This document shows, piece after piece, positions 1 through 14,707 of a stretch of DNA of 64,000 bases. The notes beneath the pieces are model-generated. The model saw only the letters and a program-made list of their open reading frames with translations. It made no database searches and had not been told where the DNA came from. A program made the translations under genes and the position numbers. The stretch's first letter is position 1, and each line of letters begins with the position of its first letter. This DNA is from Psettodes erumei (taxonomy: Eukaryota; Chordata; Actinopteri; Pleuronectiformes; Psettodidae). The DNA lies in NCBI GenBank assembly GCA_016785225.1, contig JAFBJZ010000942.1, positions 50,001 through 114,000 on the forward strand, written 5' to 3'.

Positions 1-883
1 TTGAGAGGGTGGGACTGACTCCACCAGCGGTGGTGTCCGTGGACGGGGGTGTGGACGGGAGGGGAGGGACGCGTCCCCCCCTCCTCCCCCGTCCCCACCC
101 CCGTCCAGGGGGGGGACACAAACGTCTCAAACGACACGTTTGACTCATCTCGAACCCAGATCTGCTCAGATCTTTGCGAGCATAAAGCGTGAGAGGCGGG
201 GATGAAGAGGGGGGATACTCTGAGGATCTGGCAACCCTGGGCTTCACGCTGAGTGGTCGTGACCAGCGTCAGTGAACGTTGACAGGTGAGGCCAGAAGAT
301 TCATGTGATCACATGACGTATGAAGACTGTTTTTTATTTAAAGTAAATTGTGTGTGTGTGAGCATATGAATGACAATGTGTGTGTATTTATTAATTATTT
401 TTCCAATTTTTTGATTTAAAAAAAATAAATTTAATTCTTAATTTAACAGAAAATAAAATTCCATCTCCCTCCTGTTTGTTTAATGAAACACTTCTTTTAA
501 AAAAAAAAAAAGGAGGATGTTGATGAGGCTCAGCACCTTCATGAGCTCTTCCCTCCTCCTCCTCCTCTCCGTTAGCCATTTTGTGAAGCCTATAGCCACG
601 TCATGGTATTGACACACTGCAGGGTGTGTGTGTGTGTGTGTGTGTGGGGGGGGGGCTGTTAGCCCACAGGAAGCCATGACTCTCATCTACAACTCAACGA
701 CTCAGACAGTTTGTTGTTGTTTTTTGTTGGTTAAATCGACGTGAACTTGTGAAAGGCGCGAGGAGCGTGCGTTACGACAGTAACGTAAACAGTTAAAAGG
801 CGCGCGAGTGATCGATAGGCGTCCGCTGCTGCACACGTGACCACAGGTGCGGACAAGGCCAACGATCTCCCGTTACCCCCCCC

Positions 884-914
<31 letters not shown>

Positions 915-1681
915 AGCAGAACATGTGAGAGCCAATGCGCGGCCATCTTGACCAGGCAACGCCCATTTACTACAACGAGCGTGTGGTCACGTGACGGCGG
1001 AGAGTGAGCACATGCGGCACATGAGGAGGAGGAGGAGGAGGAAGGTGGGGTGGGGGGGGGGTGTCCACATGCGCCATTACATGAACATAGGAACATGCGT
1101 CGGGCTGCGGGTCGCCTCAGCCGCGGCGTGATGCCTGCACCCGAACCATGTGTTGGACCTCACAGCTGCCGGGTGGGGGCGGGGCGGGACCGGAGGGGGG
1201 GGTTCGCGGTACATCCGGGCTGACTGCGGTCCAGAACTGTTCTATATATATATATGCGGGTCACAGCTGTAGTCTTAAAATGCACGCCGTTAGAACCGGG
1301 ACACACCTCCCGTCCGTGAGCGCGCACCGGGGCGCAGGCACGCGCGTCATCCTTCACCTACATCCCGAGATGCTCCGCGAACCGGGTTACCTGTTCACGC
1401 GCGGACAATTTAAAAACAAAAACAACAACAACACCGCGGCTTCCGGTTGAACTCTAATTTAACGTATATTTACCCTCGAGCGCGATTGCGCGCGCGCGCA
1501 CCCGCTGCCTGTGGAGGAGGAGGAGGGAGAGAGCGCGCGCGTCGCTCCATTCATGAAGTGCGTAAAAAAAAAAAAAAAACTACTCGGGAGTTACTACAGC
1601 GGCGCGAGGGAAGGGAGGGAGGGGCCGCGCGCAAGAGAGGGGGAGGGGGATTACAGGCGGCTACTATAGAATGTGTGCCAT

Positions 1682-1714
<33 letters not shown>

Positions 1715-3475
1715 GGGGGGGCAAGGGAAGAAAAACGGGACTCTGGTAGAAAAGTGTCGCGTTTTCCCCCGTTCGCTCCCGTTAAATCCCCGAGCGCGCG
1801 CGCCCCCCGCACCACAACAACCCAGGTAAAGGTTGTAGAGTAAAAAAAAACAACAAACAAACAAAGCGGGATGAAACCGGTTTGTGTGTGTGTGTGTGTG
1901 TGTGAACGCTTCGGGCTGGACATCGAAAACAAAGAGCCAGTGAATCGAACCCGAAGCCGCTGCGCAGGAACAGAGGACGTTTGTTCCCGGTGTGAGTGGA
2001 TCAATACGCAACCACGCCGCGCGCGCGCACGGGCCCGATATTAAACATTAACTCATCGGTTTCTGTGACGTCAGAAACGTGTTTATCAGCCGCTGTTTTA
2101 AAAATAAAACAAAAGATAGAAAACCGATGTGAACGTGAGCTGACGTCAGGGACGTGGCGACCGAGAGGAGAACCGGGTTTAACTCAAATAATCTCAACTG
2201 TTCCAGTTCCATTTTCACAATTTAATACCAGTGTTTGTTCCTGTCACATTTAAACTCGGATTACCGCTGATTTAAATTAAGACTACCTCGCTGGATTAAG
2301 GCAGAGAGAAGGTGAGCAGGCCCCTCCCAGGGTCCGAGAGAAAATCAACATATATTTTTACTTTTTAATCTGATTTTTTTAAGGATATGTTGTTATTCCA
2401 GACCTGAATTTCTAATTTCCAACATGGATTAACAGCGTTTTACTTTCACCCTGTCACACTTTACCAGTCATATTATTACTTACATGTGGAGGGAAAATAT
2501 AATTTCTCCTGTTGCTGAAACATTTGTTTTTTTCTTTTTTATATTTAAATGAAATATAAAGAGAAACGTAGAACAACAAAAATCAGCCTAAATGTGCAGT
2601 TATAACAGAATTACAATATTTTACAGTTGTCAAGATACTGACGATTTATACTGAAGTTAAATCTGAGAGTATTTTTAATAACCTGAGAATGAGTCCACAT
2701 TTTAATAACTCATTTAGGTTGTTGTTTTAATGTAGATATTTTTATTTGAACTGAACTTTTCTAAAAGGGAAAGTTGAATGACAATGACAATTATTTTTCC
2801 ACATGTCATTTAAAGAAATTTAGGATCATTTAAAGTGACTTTTTTCAGTGTTCACACATTAAAACGATTTAATGATGTGTGTTTTTGGTCTAATAAAATA
2901 ACTGACTGTTTATAATGATCCTTATTTCTAAAAGAAGAAGATTTTCTTACCTGATAATCTACTTTTTAACGAGAGATTAAAAAAAATAAAGCCACTTTAC
3001 GTTTTTAACTGGTTTCTCTCATGTTTGATGACGTGTAATTACATTATTACAGGTTCAACACGGGCTGAACGTGCACACGTCACACACTGTGATGACGTTA
3101 ATGATCCGCCATATTCTGCTGTTTCCACCTGATTCCGAACAGTGAAAGATTTGTGTGCGTCTCGATAAATGATCGATATCTTCCATCAATTGATCTAATT
3201 TCCCCTTAACGACGCACGTGACACCTTTTTTAACCTGTTTTTTTTCTGTCAGTTTTTCTATGAACGGAATGACATCACGACTCCAGCGCAACATCCCGCG
3301 GGAGTTCTTGATTGATCATTAATTCTGATCGATTAACGGGCGACTTGTGTGATTTTTCTCCCCTCGGTGTGCACGTGCAGGGAGCGGGGGCCCGCGCTCC
3401 CCTCCGCAAAAAAAACAAAATGGGGGAGAGAGGAGGAAGAGCGCGGCCAAGGAGGGAGTTCCTGCTTTGTCTAAA

Positions 3476-3520
<45 letters not shown>

Positions 3521-3609
3521 GTCAGCCTTCACTTTGTTTTGAATCAGCACGGAACAGGGTGGGACCTGCAGCAGCCTATAGAGAGGCCGAGAAGAAAGGG
3601 CGCCGTCTC

Positions 3610-3653
<44 letters not shown>

Positions 3654-4715
3654 GAGGGCCCAACGACCGAGTCTCCAAACTTCAGCTAACACGTTTCTGC
3701 AACCGGAGAAACGTGAGGAAATATCAATCAGCAATAAATATCGATCAATAATGACAAACTGTTTATTACAAACAAACAAAAGTCTTCCTCACTTCATTTG
3801 CCTGAGCAGGACAGTGCAACACACACCATCCAAATACTACTACTACTACTACTAGTACTGCTACTGCGATCGGTACCACATGTGGAGTGTAACAACAACA
3901 ACAACATTAGTTTAGATGAGATAAACTTCCTGTCTTCAGACGGCCCCTGTGTGGGGCGGGGCCCGTCCAAAGCTTTGTGACCCCCCCCAAGAAAAACAGA
4001 CTTTGGTTTGCACCTTTACTTCATATTGTGTTTTTTTGGTTTGTTTTTTAACAACCATTAAATAATATTGGTTCGTCTCCCTTCTCTAAAAGCTTATTTT
4101 TTAACTTCAGTGCACAGAACGTGCAGTTTTCTTATTTTATGAATCTAAATATGTCAAATTAACAATCAGCTGTTTGAAAGCTGACACCTTATATAATAAT
4201 AATCTGAGAGAATTGAAGTTTCCTTTGTTTCTAAGCGAGCGTACGACGACCTGACACTTCACGGAGAAGTTGATCCTCAGCAGGAGAACGAAGCGTTGGG
4301 ACTCGACACGAGACTCACGTCCATGACCGATGACTAACGAACAAACGGGTCACGTCTGAAGAACGTTCAGAACCAGAGAGACGCTGAAACTGGACCAGGA
4401 CCAGGTTTCTAAACCCACGTGATGAAACTGTGCACACGCTTCCTTCAGGCAAACGAAGGAACGACGAGCTCAGGTTTCTGTACGCAGCTTTCAATTTAAA
4501 TCTCTTTATGAATCAGTGTGAATCCTTCATCAAACACACACACACACATTAGAGATGAACTTCACAGCAGCTGAAACACACACATGGTCTGAGGGCGGAG
4601 GCCTCCACCTTCCTCCACCACGCTGAAGCTTCTCTTATGTTAAAGTCGGGGGCGAACAACATAAAGAATCCTCCTGTAGGATCCAGGCTGAAACATCACA
4701 ATGTGGCCCCTCCCT

Positions 4716-4750
<35 letters not shown>

Positions 4751-5590
4751 CACACACACACCCTCCCCCCATCCTCCCCCCTCCTCCCCCCCCAGGACCA
4801 CGTGAGCCAGTGCAGTGCCTGTGATACGGCACACCCACCGCTTGCGCACACCCACCTCGGGTGGGGGTGGGTGGTGGAGCACAGCACTGCTGTGGTGCTG
4901 GGGGGAGGGGACTCCTCTCTTTCTCTCTCTCCCCCACCCCTCCCCTCCTCTCCTCCCACCTCCCCTCCTCCTCCTTCCTCTCAGCTCTCCATCCCTGTGC
5001 TTTCTCCCTCTCACATCTCATGTACGCCTGCATGTGTGTGTGTGTGTGTGTGTGTGTGCTGTAGCACATGCCAGTGTGTCGGACATGTGACCAGCCTCCA
5101 TTTTAACTCTTTGAGAATCCGAGCATGGGAGAAGGAGGAGGAGGAGGAGGAGGTGAGAGAGGAGGATCATGGGAGGAAAGTTGACAGAAAGCAAACAATG
5201 GGAGAGGCTGCCACTTGGTTTTGTCATGAGGGAAAGTGACTCACCATTAAAGCAGCTACTCACACACACGGAAAAAAAAAACATGGCCGCCCAAGTCGAC
5301 CTTTGACGAGAGCCAGCTTCAAGCTTTAAGACGGGTTTGTGTGTTTCTGATTAGCGGCGTGCTCCAGAAAAAAAAAAAAAAAAGGAGAAACACCAAACCA
5401 AACAAGTCGACCGGCGTGCACGCGGTCGCCGCCGCAGACCTCGACATTCGCCCGCGGACTAGCTGCGGTTAGCCGCGTGTGCGACAGGAAGCAGGTAGCC
5501 GGGTTCGAGCTCCTGCACCGAGTCGGACCCGGTGACGTCTCAAACGACGGGAGAAGAGTCACTAAGTCAGCGAGTCAGAAACAATCAGCC

Positions 5591-5860
5591 CGGGTTAACC
5601 CACGTTAGCCCAGGTAGGCCCGTGTTAGCCTGCGTTAGCCCAGGTCAGCCCAGGTCAGCCTGCGTTAGCCCGGGTCAGCCCGTGTTAGCCTGCGTTAGCC
5701 TGGGTCTGCCCGCGTTAGCCCGGCTTAGCCCGTGTTAGCCCATGTTAACCCGGGTCAGCCCACGTTAGCCTGGATCAGCCCGTGTTAGCCTGCGTTAGCC
5801 TGGGTCGGCCCACGTTAGCCTGCGTTAGCTCGTGTTAGCCTGTGTTAGCCTGTGTTAGCC
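5591..5860. repeat. 27-unit, 10-bp minisatellite with GTTAGCC core
   Basis: Twenty-seven consecutive units of exactly 10 bp, with no insertion or deletion between units. Most follow the pattern YGYGTTAGCC; variants carry GGTCAGCC, GGTTAACC or GGTCTGCC at the same phase. The array ends abruptly at ACCATAAAGG. It sits in igf2bp1 intron 2, within a CpG-rich patch. Confidence 0.93.
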
Positions 5861-7608
5861 ACCATAAAGGACTGGTCGCACCACAATGAGTAAAGGTCAC
5901 AAATAAACTTCTTATTTACAGGAACAACAGAGAAGCTTGATGATGTCATCAGGGTTGGACATCCAGTGACATCACCAGGATTATTTCGGCCCTCGCCCTG
6001 TAACTAATGAGTTGCATTATGGGAAATGTAGGATCCGGAGCGCTCGCTTTAAACCACGTGATCTCAGCTTCAGCTTTTATAAATCCACCACGCGTGAACT
6101 TGACGGGGCGAAGAGCGCGGCCGACGTCTTCTCGCAGCTCACGCTAACGTTTCGACGCCCTCGAACGCCTCGTCGTCGTCGCCGCCGCGGCGAACGCAAG
6201 GCGCGTGCTGCGGCTCGACCCGACACAGGACGCCGCCTGAAGCTAGCCGAGCCCTTATCTCTTCACGCGTGAACCTCGCAGCAGAATCCATCTTTAGTCA
6301 CCGATCAGAAGAAAGAAACTTCTCGTCCGATCTGAGGCTCGTGGACAGACAACGTGTTCACGCTGCGACGCCATGTTGGATTAGAAAACGCCTCATCGTG
6401 CGTCTAAATACGGAGCGACTAAATGTAAATGGTTGAACGCTCGAGAAGGAAAACAGGTAAAGATAAAAACACACAAATAAAAAAAAGGAGGAGGCTTGAA
6501 AAGCTTTTAAAAATGGTAGCTGTCCTCTGAGACGTGAACAAAGCAAGTCATTCGGAGGATTCAGGTCACACAAACATGTGACAGAAAAAAAAACATGGAG
6601 GGGAACATGAGAAACTGCATTTCTTTAATAAAAATGAATGGACGTCTTTATGTCCTGCAGCAGCTGTGTAATCACAATAATCATTCAAATGGGATTTTTT
6701 TTTTTCAGAGCAACAATACCCGGACAGATTATATCTCATTTCTGTAAAGTTGAAGTTGGTTTTTTTTAAATCACTTTCTTTGAGATAAGACGATTTCTTC
6801 TGACTCACTGTAACCAGTTTATCTGTGCACGTGTAAAAATAAATGAATCACTTTCCTCTCAACAAATTAAAGGGCCACGCCGCTGATTTTACACAATACT
6901 CCACTGTCAGCATCCCTATTACTAATCCCATGAAAAAATATGTAAATTTTAAACTTTAAAACTTCAAATTTAGTTTAAAAAAAAAAAAAAAAGAAGGTAT
7001 CACCAGATTAGTAGTCTGTGTCAGTAATTTGGGGATGGGTTTTTTTTTTAAATGCATGCATCTTTCAGGATCCTTAATCTGGATTCAGGATCTAGATTCA
7101 GGATCTACTGGACGTGTTCTTCTGTCTCATTACATGACAAATAATTTTTATTCTGAATGTGACACAACAGCATCTAAAAGTCCTGAAGTTTTTAAACACA
7201 CTATAACAATAAGAAATAAATTGTTAATCATATTTTCTGTGTTCAGAAACCTCGCCCCTTTCTTATCTTATTACTTCTCACTTCTTGTTGCTCTTATGAA
7301 ATCAGATCTTTGCCAAAGATCGTAACAAATAAATACGGAAATATTATTCCAGGAATGGGAATTAAGAAAATCAACTTCTTTTGTTCTGAGATTTTGGATT
7401 AAATTAGATTAAACTTAATTAAAAGAATAAAATATCTTCAACATGAAGAGGGAGAGTTTTAAAGTCTCCTTATTCATATTAAAAAGATTTTTAACTTTTT
7501 TAAAAACACTGTGTTTTACTTTTGTTTTATTTGGGCGTATTTTACACAAAAAAACATGAATTATGTTTAAGACCTAATCAGGTCGACGTGGGACAAACTG
7601 GAAAAAAG

Positions 7609-7647
<39 letters not shown>

Positions 7648-8812
7648 GCAGAGGAACCAGGAAGACGGCAGCACAGGAAGTTCTATTTAAGCAAAAGGGC
7701 AACAACAGAAACTCCTCCAGCCAATCAGAGCGCGGCGTTTAAAAGCCCTCGGTCAATCACAGGCTGGACTTCCTATAGGCTCCTTAACCCCCAGTTTCTT
7801 TCTCATTACTGCTGAAAAAATGTCAAGAATTTAGGTCCCCCACCCCCACGCCTGACCGGGTCTCCCCCCCTCAGGGCCGGGGGGGTCGCGGGCGGTGGTG
7901 GTGGTGGTGGTGGTGGTGGCCTGACGGAGGGAGAGGTAAACGGTGGAAGGTCTTAAAAGAAGAGAAAGAGGAACGAAAGAGAAGAAGAAGAGGCGAAGGA
8001 AGGAAGGAAGAGGGAAAGCAAAACAACAAGAGGCCCGTTGTTCTGCGAGCACAGAGGAGGAGAACGTCTGCAATCACTTCACCCCGAGAAAAAAACAAAA
8101 AAAAAAACGCCCTCAACAAAACCAGTCCGTGAGCTGCAGATCAAGAGGGAGCTCATTCCTGATGGACGTTTTCATTTGTGCTGATTATTCTCCTCGTTTT
8201 GTTACCAGGTTTTTACCAAAACTATTTTTTTTTACAGGACAGAAATATAATTTAAATTAACAGCACGTCTAAATGTTAAAGAATAAAGGCAGTTGTTTCC
8301 AGTTTCTTTATGTAAACTCTAACTTTAAAATATAAAATTGTTCTGTAATCAAATGTGTTTGTTTTTTGTAGCAGCTGATGGTTTAAAGTTGAACTTTTTA
8401 TAGATTTAATTCACTTTCAACGTGGAATTATAATCAAGACGATTCATTATCAGACTCAAAAGCTTTTCTTCTTCCCGTCATCGTGATAAAAAGGACAAAC
8501 ATTCAGTTTCATCCCTTTACTGTAATCATCCTGTTATTTTTAAACTTGATTTAATTAAATCTGCAGGTTGAATAAATCCTCGGGGCCTTTCAGGGCTTGA
8601 GATTATTATTATTATTTATAAAGACAGAAATCCTTTTTAAAATACTGTCTTGTTAAAATGGAGACCTGAGAAATCCCACTGTTACACAGAAACGTCAAAA
8701 CTAAAACTATCAAAATATTTCCCTTCATAATCTGGGTTTAATCCCCGCTCCATCCTAGTCCTGCCAGTTCAGCCGCCATTTTTAAAAACATTTAAAAACT
8801 CAACGTGTCCAC

Positions 8813-8998
8813 GGGTGGGAAGCCGGTGAGGGATCACGTCCACACACTGTCATCTCTCTTGTAAAATATAAACAATGCACAGAGAAAATTTACTGAAAAA
8901 TCTGCAGAGAAAAAAATGTTATTGACTTTCATTCTGATTTTAGATGTGAAGGGGGAAAAAAAAAAACCTGCTCGGGGGTGGGAAGCCAGTGAGGGATC
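8813..8998. repeat. Pair of 23-bp direct repeats
   Basis: The word GGGTGGGAAGCC, followed by (G/A)GTGAGGGATC, occurs at 8813-8835 and again at 8976-8998 with one difference. The 140 bp between the copies are AT-rich and not obviously related to each other. Confidence 0.75.
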
Positions 8999-9326
8999 TG
9001 TGAAAACCTGACCGCAAATTAAGAAGAAATATTTTAGACATAATTTTAATCTCTGCCTTTAAATCTATATTTACAAAATAACTGTAAATTGGTGTCATCT
9101 GAAATCTTAATTCACGTTAATTAGATTAACAAACTGTCCTTCCCATTCACATGCATGGGGGGAAGGGGGGGGTCCAGTACTACTATGACCTCAGTGGTAC
9201 AGGAAGTACAGTACAGTACAGTGAAGTAGTAAATTAAACTTCACAAAGTTCAACAGGATAATGACGGCGGCTCAGCTCTCCAAAAGCTTCAAGTCAAAAT
9301 CATTATTTTTATGTATTCCAAGGTCG

Positions 9327-9360
<34 letters not shown>

Positions 9361-9661
9361 ACAGTCCTCACAAGCTAACTGTCATAATTAAAAATCCTTG
9401 AAACCCTTTTCAAATCGTTCTCACATTGATGCTCGTGCACGGATGCCGTGAAGCAGCAGAAACCTCCGCGATGCGTTTGACTCCTCTTTTTAAAAAACAA
9501 TTTTTCATTAACCCCGACGCACATTCACCAACTTTCTTCTCTTCAACGTGAAAACCGACGAACAGCAAGTCAAACAGTAATTCACCCTGACATAATTAGC
9601 ACAACACAGAGGAGACCCGCTTCAGATTAGCACCGTAATCCAGAGACGAGCAGCATCACCA

Positions 9662-9695
<34 letters not shown>

Positions 9696-9821
9696 GCCTC
9701 GTTTCTGCGTGCTCTCGCTCCCGGATCACATGACCCGGGCCCCCGGCGTGGAACCCGAGCCCGGCCGGAACCGGAACACGCGACTCCTGAAGGTTTTCAC
9801 AGGTGTAACACAAAAGACAAA

Positions 9822-9852
<31 letters not shown>

Positions 9853-10062
9853 CAGGCCCCAGCAGACCCAACCCCTGGGCCCCCATCCCCCCGCCTGCCC
9901 TCCCCTCCCCCCACTCCTCTCTTTCTATTTTTATTTCTTAACCCCCCCACCACCACCACCACCACCCCCAACCCCCCTCCGCTGGTCATCGCTCCTCATG
10001 TATGTGCGGCCGTGCACGCCCCCAAAATGTGTGCACGTGCACGTGTGTGTGTATGTGGCCCA

Positions 10063-10204
<142 letters not shown>

Positions 10205-10604
10205 TCTGTAGAAAAAAAAAAAAGGGCGAGAGACACAGAGGGAGAGTCAGAGATGGAGAGAGAGAGAGAGGGGGTGGGGGTGGGACAGATGGTTTGAACC
10301 AGAGAGAAGAAACAATCAGAAAGAATGGGCGGAGCGGTCGGAGCGAGTGGGTGGGTGAGGGGTGGGTGTTCCTTCTTAAAGGGACAGGACGCCTTTACCC
10401 CTTCACCTACATAACGGTCTCCTGTGTGAGGTCACGCCGCTGACATCACGCCGGACTCCGCTTTAATCCGTCGCCGCCGAGCGTGCGACTGTGTGCGTAA
10501 TCCCGGGACGCCGCCGCGTCCTACATTACCCACAATGCAACGGGATAGCATCTCTTCGGTTGGCTCGGGCGCGGCGGGGGGAGACGCCCCGCGGGCCTCA
10601 GTCC

Positions 10605-10725
10605 AGAGTAAAAGTACTGCACGCGCATACTTCAGGTGTATATCGTTAGAAAAATACTACATGTAAAACGTGAAGACAGAAATACTCGGGGGAAGTACAA
10701 GTACTTCAGGTTTTTACTCTGAAGC
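10605..10725. repeat. AGTACTT-rich dispersed element (copy)
   Basis: Contains repeated AGTACT/AAGTACTT/ACTTCAG words (GTAAAAGTACTGC, ATACTTCAGGTG, AAGTACAAGTACTTCAGG). Similar wording recurs at 19455-20060, and shorter pieces occur near 9180-9235, 23880-23935 and 24270-24310. I infer a fragmentary interspersed repeat; I cannot assign a family. Confidence 0.45.
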
Positions 10726-11232
10726 GTCTAATGAAATCTTTTTTTTTTTAAGTCCGGGACGCCGTCAAATGTAAAACACATGGATCCTTCACGCAGGCGT
10801 CCTGTCTGCCTTCAATTCTGCAGCGCGCCTTCGTCTCGGATGGTGCAGAGAACATGGCAACCCGCCAGCGAGGGGGGGAGTGGGTGAGGAGGGGGGGGGC
10901 AGAGAGAGAGAGAGAGAGACTGAAAGGAAATAACAAGAGAGAGAGAGGGGAGAGAAATGGACATACTGTACCAGAGAGAGGGGAAAGGATAAAAAAAAAA
11001 AAAAAGGACAGTGAAGGCATGAAGTGGGGGGGTTAAAGTCAGAGCACGGCTGTGGGCGGGGGGGGGGGGTATTGACTTTTTTTTTTTTCTTGCAGGTGCC
11101 GCTGCCAGACGATTGGTCGCACCCCCCTTTGCTGCCTCCGCCCACCGTCCCCTCCCCCCTCTTCCTTCGCCTCTCGCTGGCTGAGAGAGGAAGACGAGCC
11201 GCGGTGAGCTGCTCCTTCGCCGAGCCCCAGCT

Positions 11233-11272
<40 letters not shown>

Positions 11273-11675
11273 AGAGACACACAAACACATGCATGATGCA
11301 TGCAAGTTGTAACAATTTCCACAGCGCACACACACACACACACAAAAAAGGAAATCAGCAACACGGCTGCAGCTCGGGAAGCCACCGGGTCCCGGTTACA
11401 CAAATCCTGCGGCGCACAAACCAGCAACGCACAAACCTGCTATTCTGACAGATATTTAGCGTGCACGCTCGCCGCCGGCGTCACGTGACCGGCTGCAGAC
11501 CTGAACCCCAACATCAGAGGGGAAAAAAAAAAAAAAAAAAAGAAATGTGTTTTTTCTGAAGCTTCTAGAAAACGCTCGTCACCACGTCACGGGCGAAACG
11601 CACACATCTGGTTTGTTTGATGGCGACTACGAGGTGTCACACTTATTTTCTGTCTCTTAACAACGACACACACAA

Positions 11676-11708
<33 letters not shown>

Positions 11709-13156
11709 CCCGTCACCTTTAACCACCGGGCCCAAACCCGGTTCTGGCATCGAGGCGATTCAACCAATCCTGCAGGGCGTATAAAGAAGGTGATGTCATC
11801 TGTATACATCTGAACGTATAGTTTTTAAATGGGCGTGGCCTGTACAGGAAGCTTTTCACATGGTTTCCAGATTAAATACACCAGCATGTAATCTCAATCT
11901 GTAAAACAGGACGACAGGGCGGCGGTTGACTGAGAGCTCCCTCGGCCATTTTGTTTCTGAGCCGCCGCGTCACTTCCTGTCACGCGGCTCCGCGGCATCT
12001 GGCCGCCGCGTAAACCCGACACCTGCAGCTAATCTCTGGAAAGCTCGCGGCGCTTACCGAGTACGAGCGGGGGGTTTAATGTGGATTCAACGTCGAGATG
12101 TTTCTCCACCGCAGACGGGATTAGGCGTTTTCACTTCAGCGCCGGCGGACACGTTGGACTCTGAGCTCTCGAACCCCCCGGTCCAATCAGAACTTTAACC
12201 GTACGTGCATTAAAACTTATGGTGGCGTTTTAAAAACGGGGGCGTCCCACAGGGAGCAGAAATGAAACCTCCGTATTTGTCTCCGATTTCCTCGGCTCGT
12301 CTGGAACCGCTCACAGTTCCGGTCCGCACAGAGTCCTGCACGAGGACGGATCAAGTTGCGTCATTTAAAAAAAAAAAAAAAAGAAGACGGGATTACGGAG
12401 CTGGAAAGATCGGGAACAACTTCACACACGTTGGAAGGTTTGGAAAGTTGTGGAAGTTTCGGGGGGGTTGAAGGTGTTTTTGTTTTCACTGCGACCGTGG
12501 TGGAAAACCATCGTTAGTGACGAATGTGAGATCTGAACAGAGCGAAGGGGCTGGAGATGACGGGGCGGGTGGAGGGGCTGGGTGGGGGCTGGGTGGGGGT
12601 GACTCATGAAAGCGGGTGGAGCTGCCTGGTGGAGGGAAGTAACCATGTCCATCCTGACATTGTGAGGAAATACGTCAGACACCGACCCTTTAGATTATTT
12701 AAAGATGAGAGAGATTCAACAACACAATCTGAGGAAATTAGGATTTGTCACCAGACTACATGTAATCTATTTGGGATTTTTGATGTTTTGCTGCTGATTG
12801 GCAGTCAAGCCCCTCCCACGGTGAGAAGCCAAGACACAAGATTATAAAAATAATCCAAATGATGAAGAGTAAAGAGCGGAAGGTGTGTGTGTGTGTGGGG
12901 GGGGTCATTGAAGATATTCTACTATAGTTATCAATGATTGTGTGGGAGGTTACCCCCCCCCACACACACACACACACACACACACACTGCCTGAGGTGTA
13001 TAAATACTTTGCATTGAAGCTAAGCTAAGCTAACCACTGTGATCGTGGTGCGTTCAGGGACACATCTCCACAGTTTGACTTTCTAAAAATAAATAAATTT
13101 GTTTACATTAAACGTGACGTTGAAGCGGGGAGTTGTTTGTAGTGTTGCGTTTAATA

Positions 13157-13194
<38 letters not shown>

Positions 13195-13329
13195 AACAAA
13201 TAAAAATACATTTTAAAGTAAACATGTGCAACAAGCTGTGTGTCCGTCCATCTCTCACGACACACACACACACACAGGGTGTGTTTTCTCGCTTTGGACA
13301 GGATGGGTCGTTCTCTGTGAACAAACCAA

Positions 13330-13370
<41 letters not shown>

Positions 13371-13458
13371 TGAGCCCCCCCCTACTCATGCTGACCTCCC
13401 ACACATTTCATTCAGCTTCGTGTTGAATATATCCTGAAACTTCAAACTTAAAAAACAC

Positions 13459-13495
<37 letters not shown>

Positions 13496-13695
13496 CATGC
13501 TATATAGTCAGGGGTCAGGGTGGGGGTGTAAAGGGGGGCACAGAAGGCCCCCCCTGCAGGGGGGGGTCAACACTGGCCCTCACAGAGCGGAGGAAGGGAG
13601 TGGAACCCTGAACACACCACCCCCACCCCCACTAAAAGCCCCCCCCCCATTAAATAAAGGGCTCAGTTCCTGGTGAACACCTGCCCCCTCCCCCC

Positions 13696-13731
<36 letters not shown>

Positions 13732-14238
13732 CCATGGCAGAATAAACTGCACACAGACCAAACTGTACGACTTTTAAACTGGAGCACGATGGATTATTAC
13801 TGTTACTAAAACAACAACAAACAAACAAATTCATAAAGTGAATTATGACACCGCGGGAACATTTTCAACGTTCACAAAATAATTGACTCCAACGTCACAC
13901 AGACACACACAGACACACAGTGGTTGAGCAGATGTTTGCCATTAATATTTAAAACAGGAATTTTTAGACGATTTAGCCGATTAAAAAAAATAAATCTATT
14001 CTCCATGATGTTAATCCTCATTGTTTTTGGGTTTTTTTTTTCCAAAACAGCCACTCAGCCGTGGTGGTTGTGCGACTGCAGGGTGAGCCAGACCCACAAC
14101 GTCATACAGAGAAGAAGAAGAAGAAGAAGAAGAAGAAGAAGAAGAAAGCCTGTGCTTCATTCAGAGCTTCGCCATTTTCCCCCCACCGCCTGACGTGGAG
14201 GAACCACGTGCAGCGGAGCCACCGAAGGCCTGGGCTCA

Positions 14239-14239
<1 letters not shown>

Positions 14240-14298
<59 letters not shown>

Positions 14299-14303
14299 AC
14301 ACA
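14240..14303. repeat. (CA)n microsatellite cluster, igf2bp1 intron 2
   Basis: A 60-bp CA tract here is the largest of a local cluster. Others lie near 13158-13191, 13333-13367, 13459-13493, 13700-13729, 14658-14705 and 15403-15424. A (GAA)n run at 14110-14147 lies just upstream. Confidence 0.95.
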
Positions 14304-14655
14304 CACAACCTCACAAATCACCTTTATCATTATGGCCGTTCAAGGTTATCAGAGAAGCGGTCTGGGACGGCGTCTGCACGACACCCGGCACCATCAGAAT
14401 TATTTAGTGACCCGGCGAGGATGACAGCCATGTTGGTTCCCCCGAGCGTGACGAGTGACCCGCTTCTGCAGCTCAACAACCCCCCCAGGTTCAGCCTGCC
14501 GCCACGCACAGACCCACACTTACAGGGGGGGGGGGTTTGCACCGCAACCGTGTTGCAACGTTTGTGCTGCAAAGCAGGAGCCAGAAGAACCAGCTGAGAG
14601 TCCAAATAACGTGGACGCACAAGATCCCAGCAGACGCACACAGCAGGACCAAACC

Positions 14656-14707
<52 letters not shown>

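Noticed and set aside
5500..5525. B-box-like word GGTTCGAGCTCC
   Set aside because: No cloverleaf can be built from the flanking bases.
6012..6272. 86-codon Arg-rich open frame in a CpG-rich patch
   Set aside because: No start context, splice sites or similarity; composition explains the Arg content.
7885..7920. (GGT)n run possibly encoding poly-His or poly-Val
   Set aside because: Only the microsatellite itself is open; no neighbouring exon.
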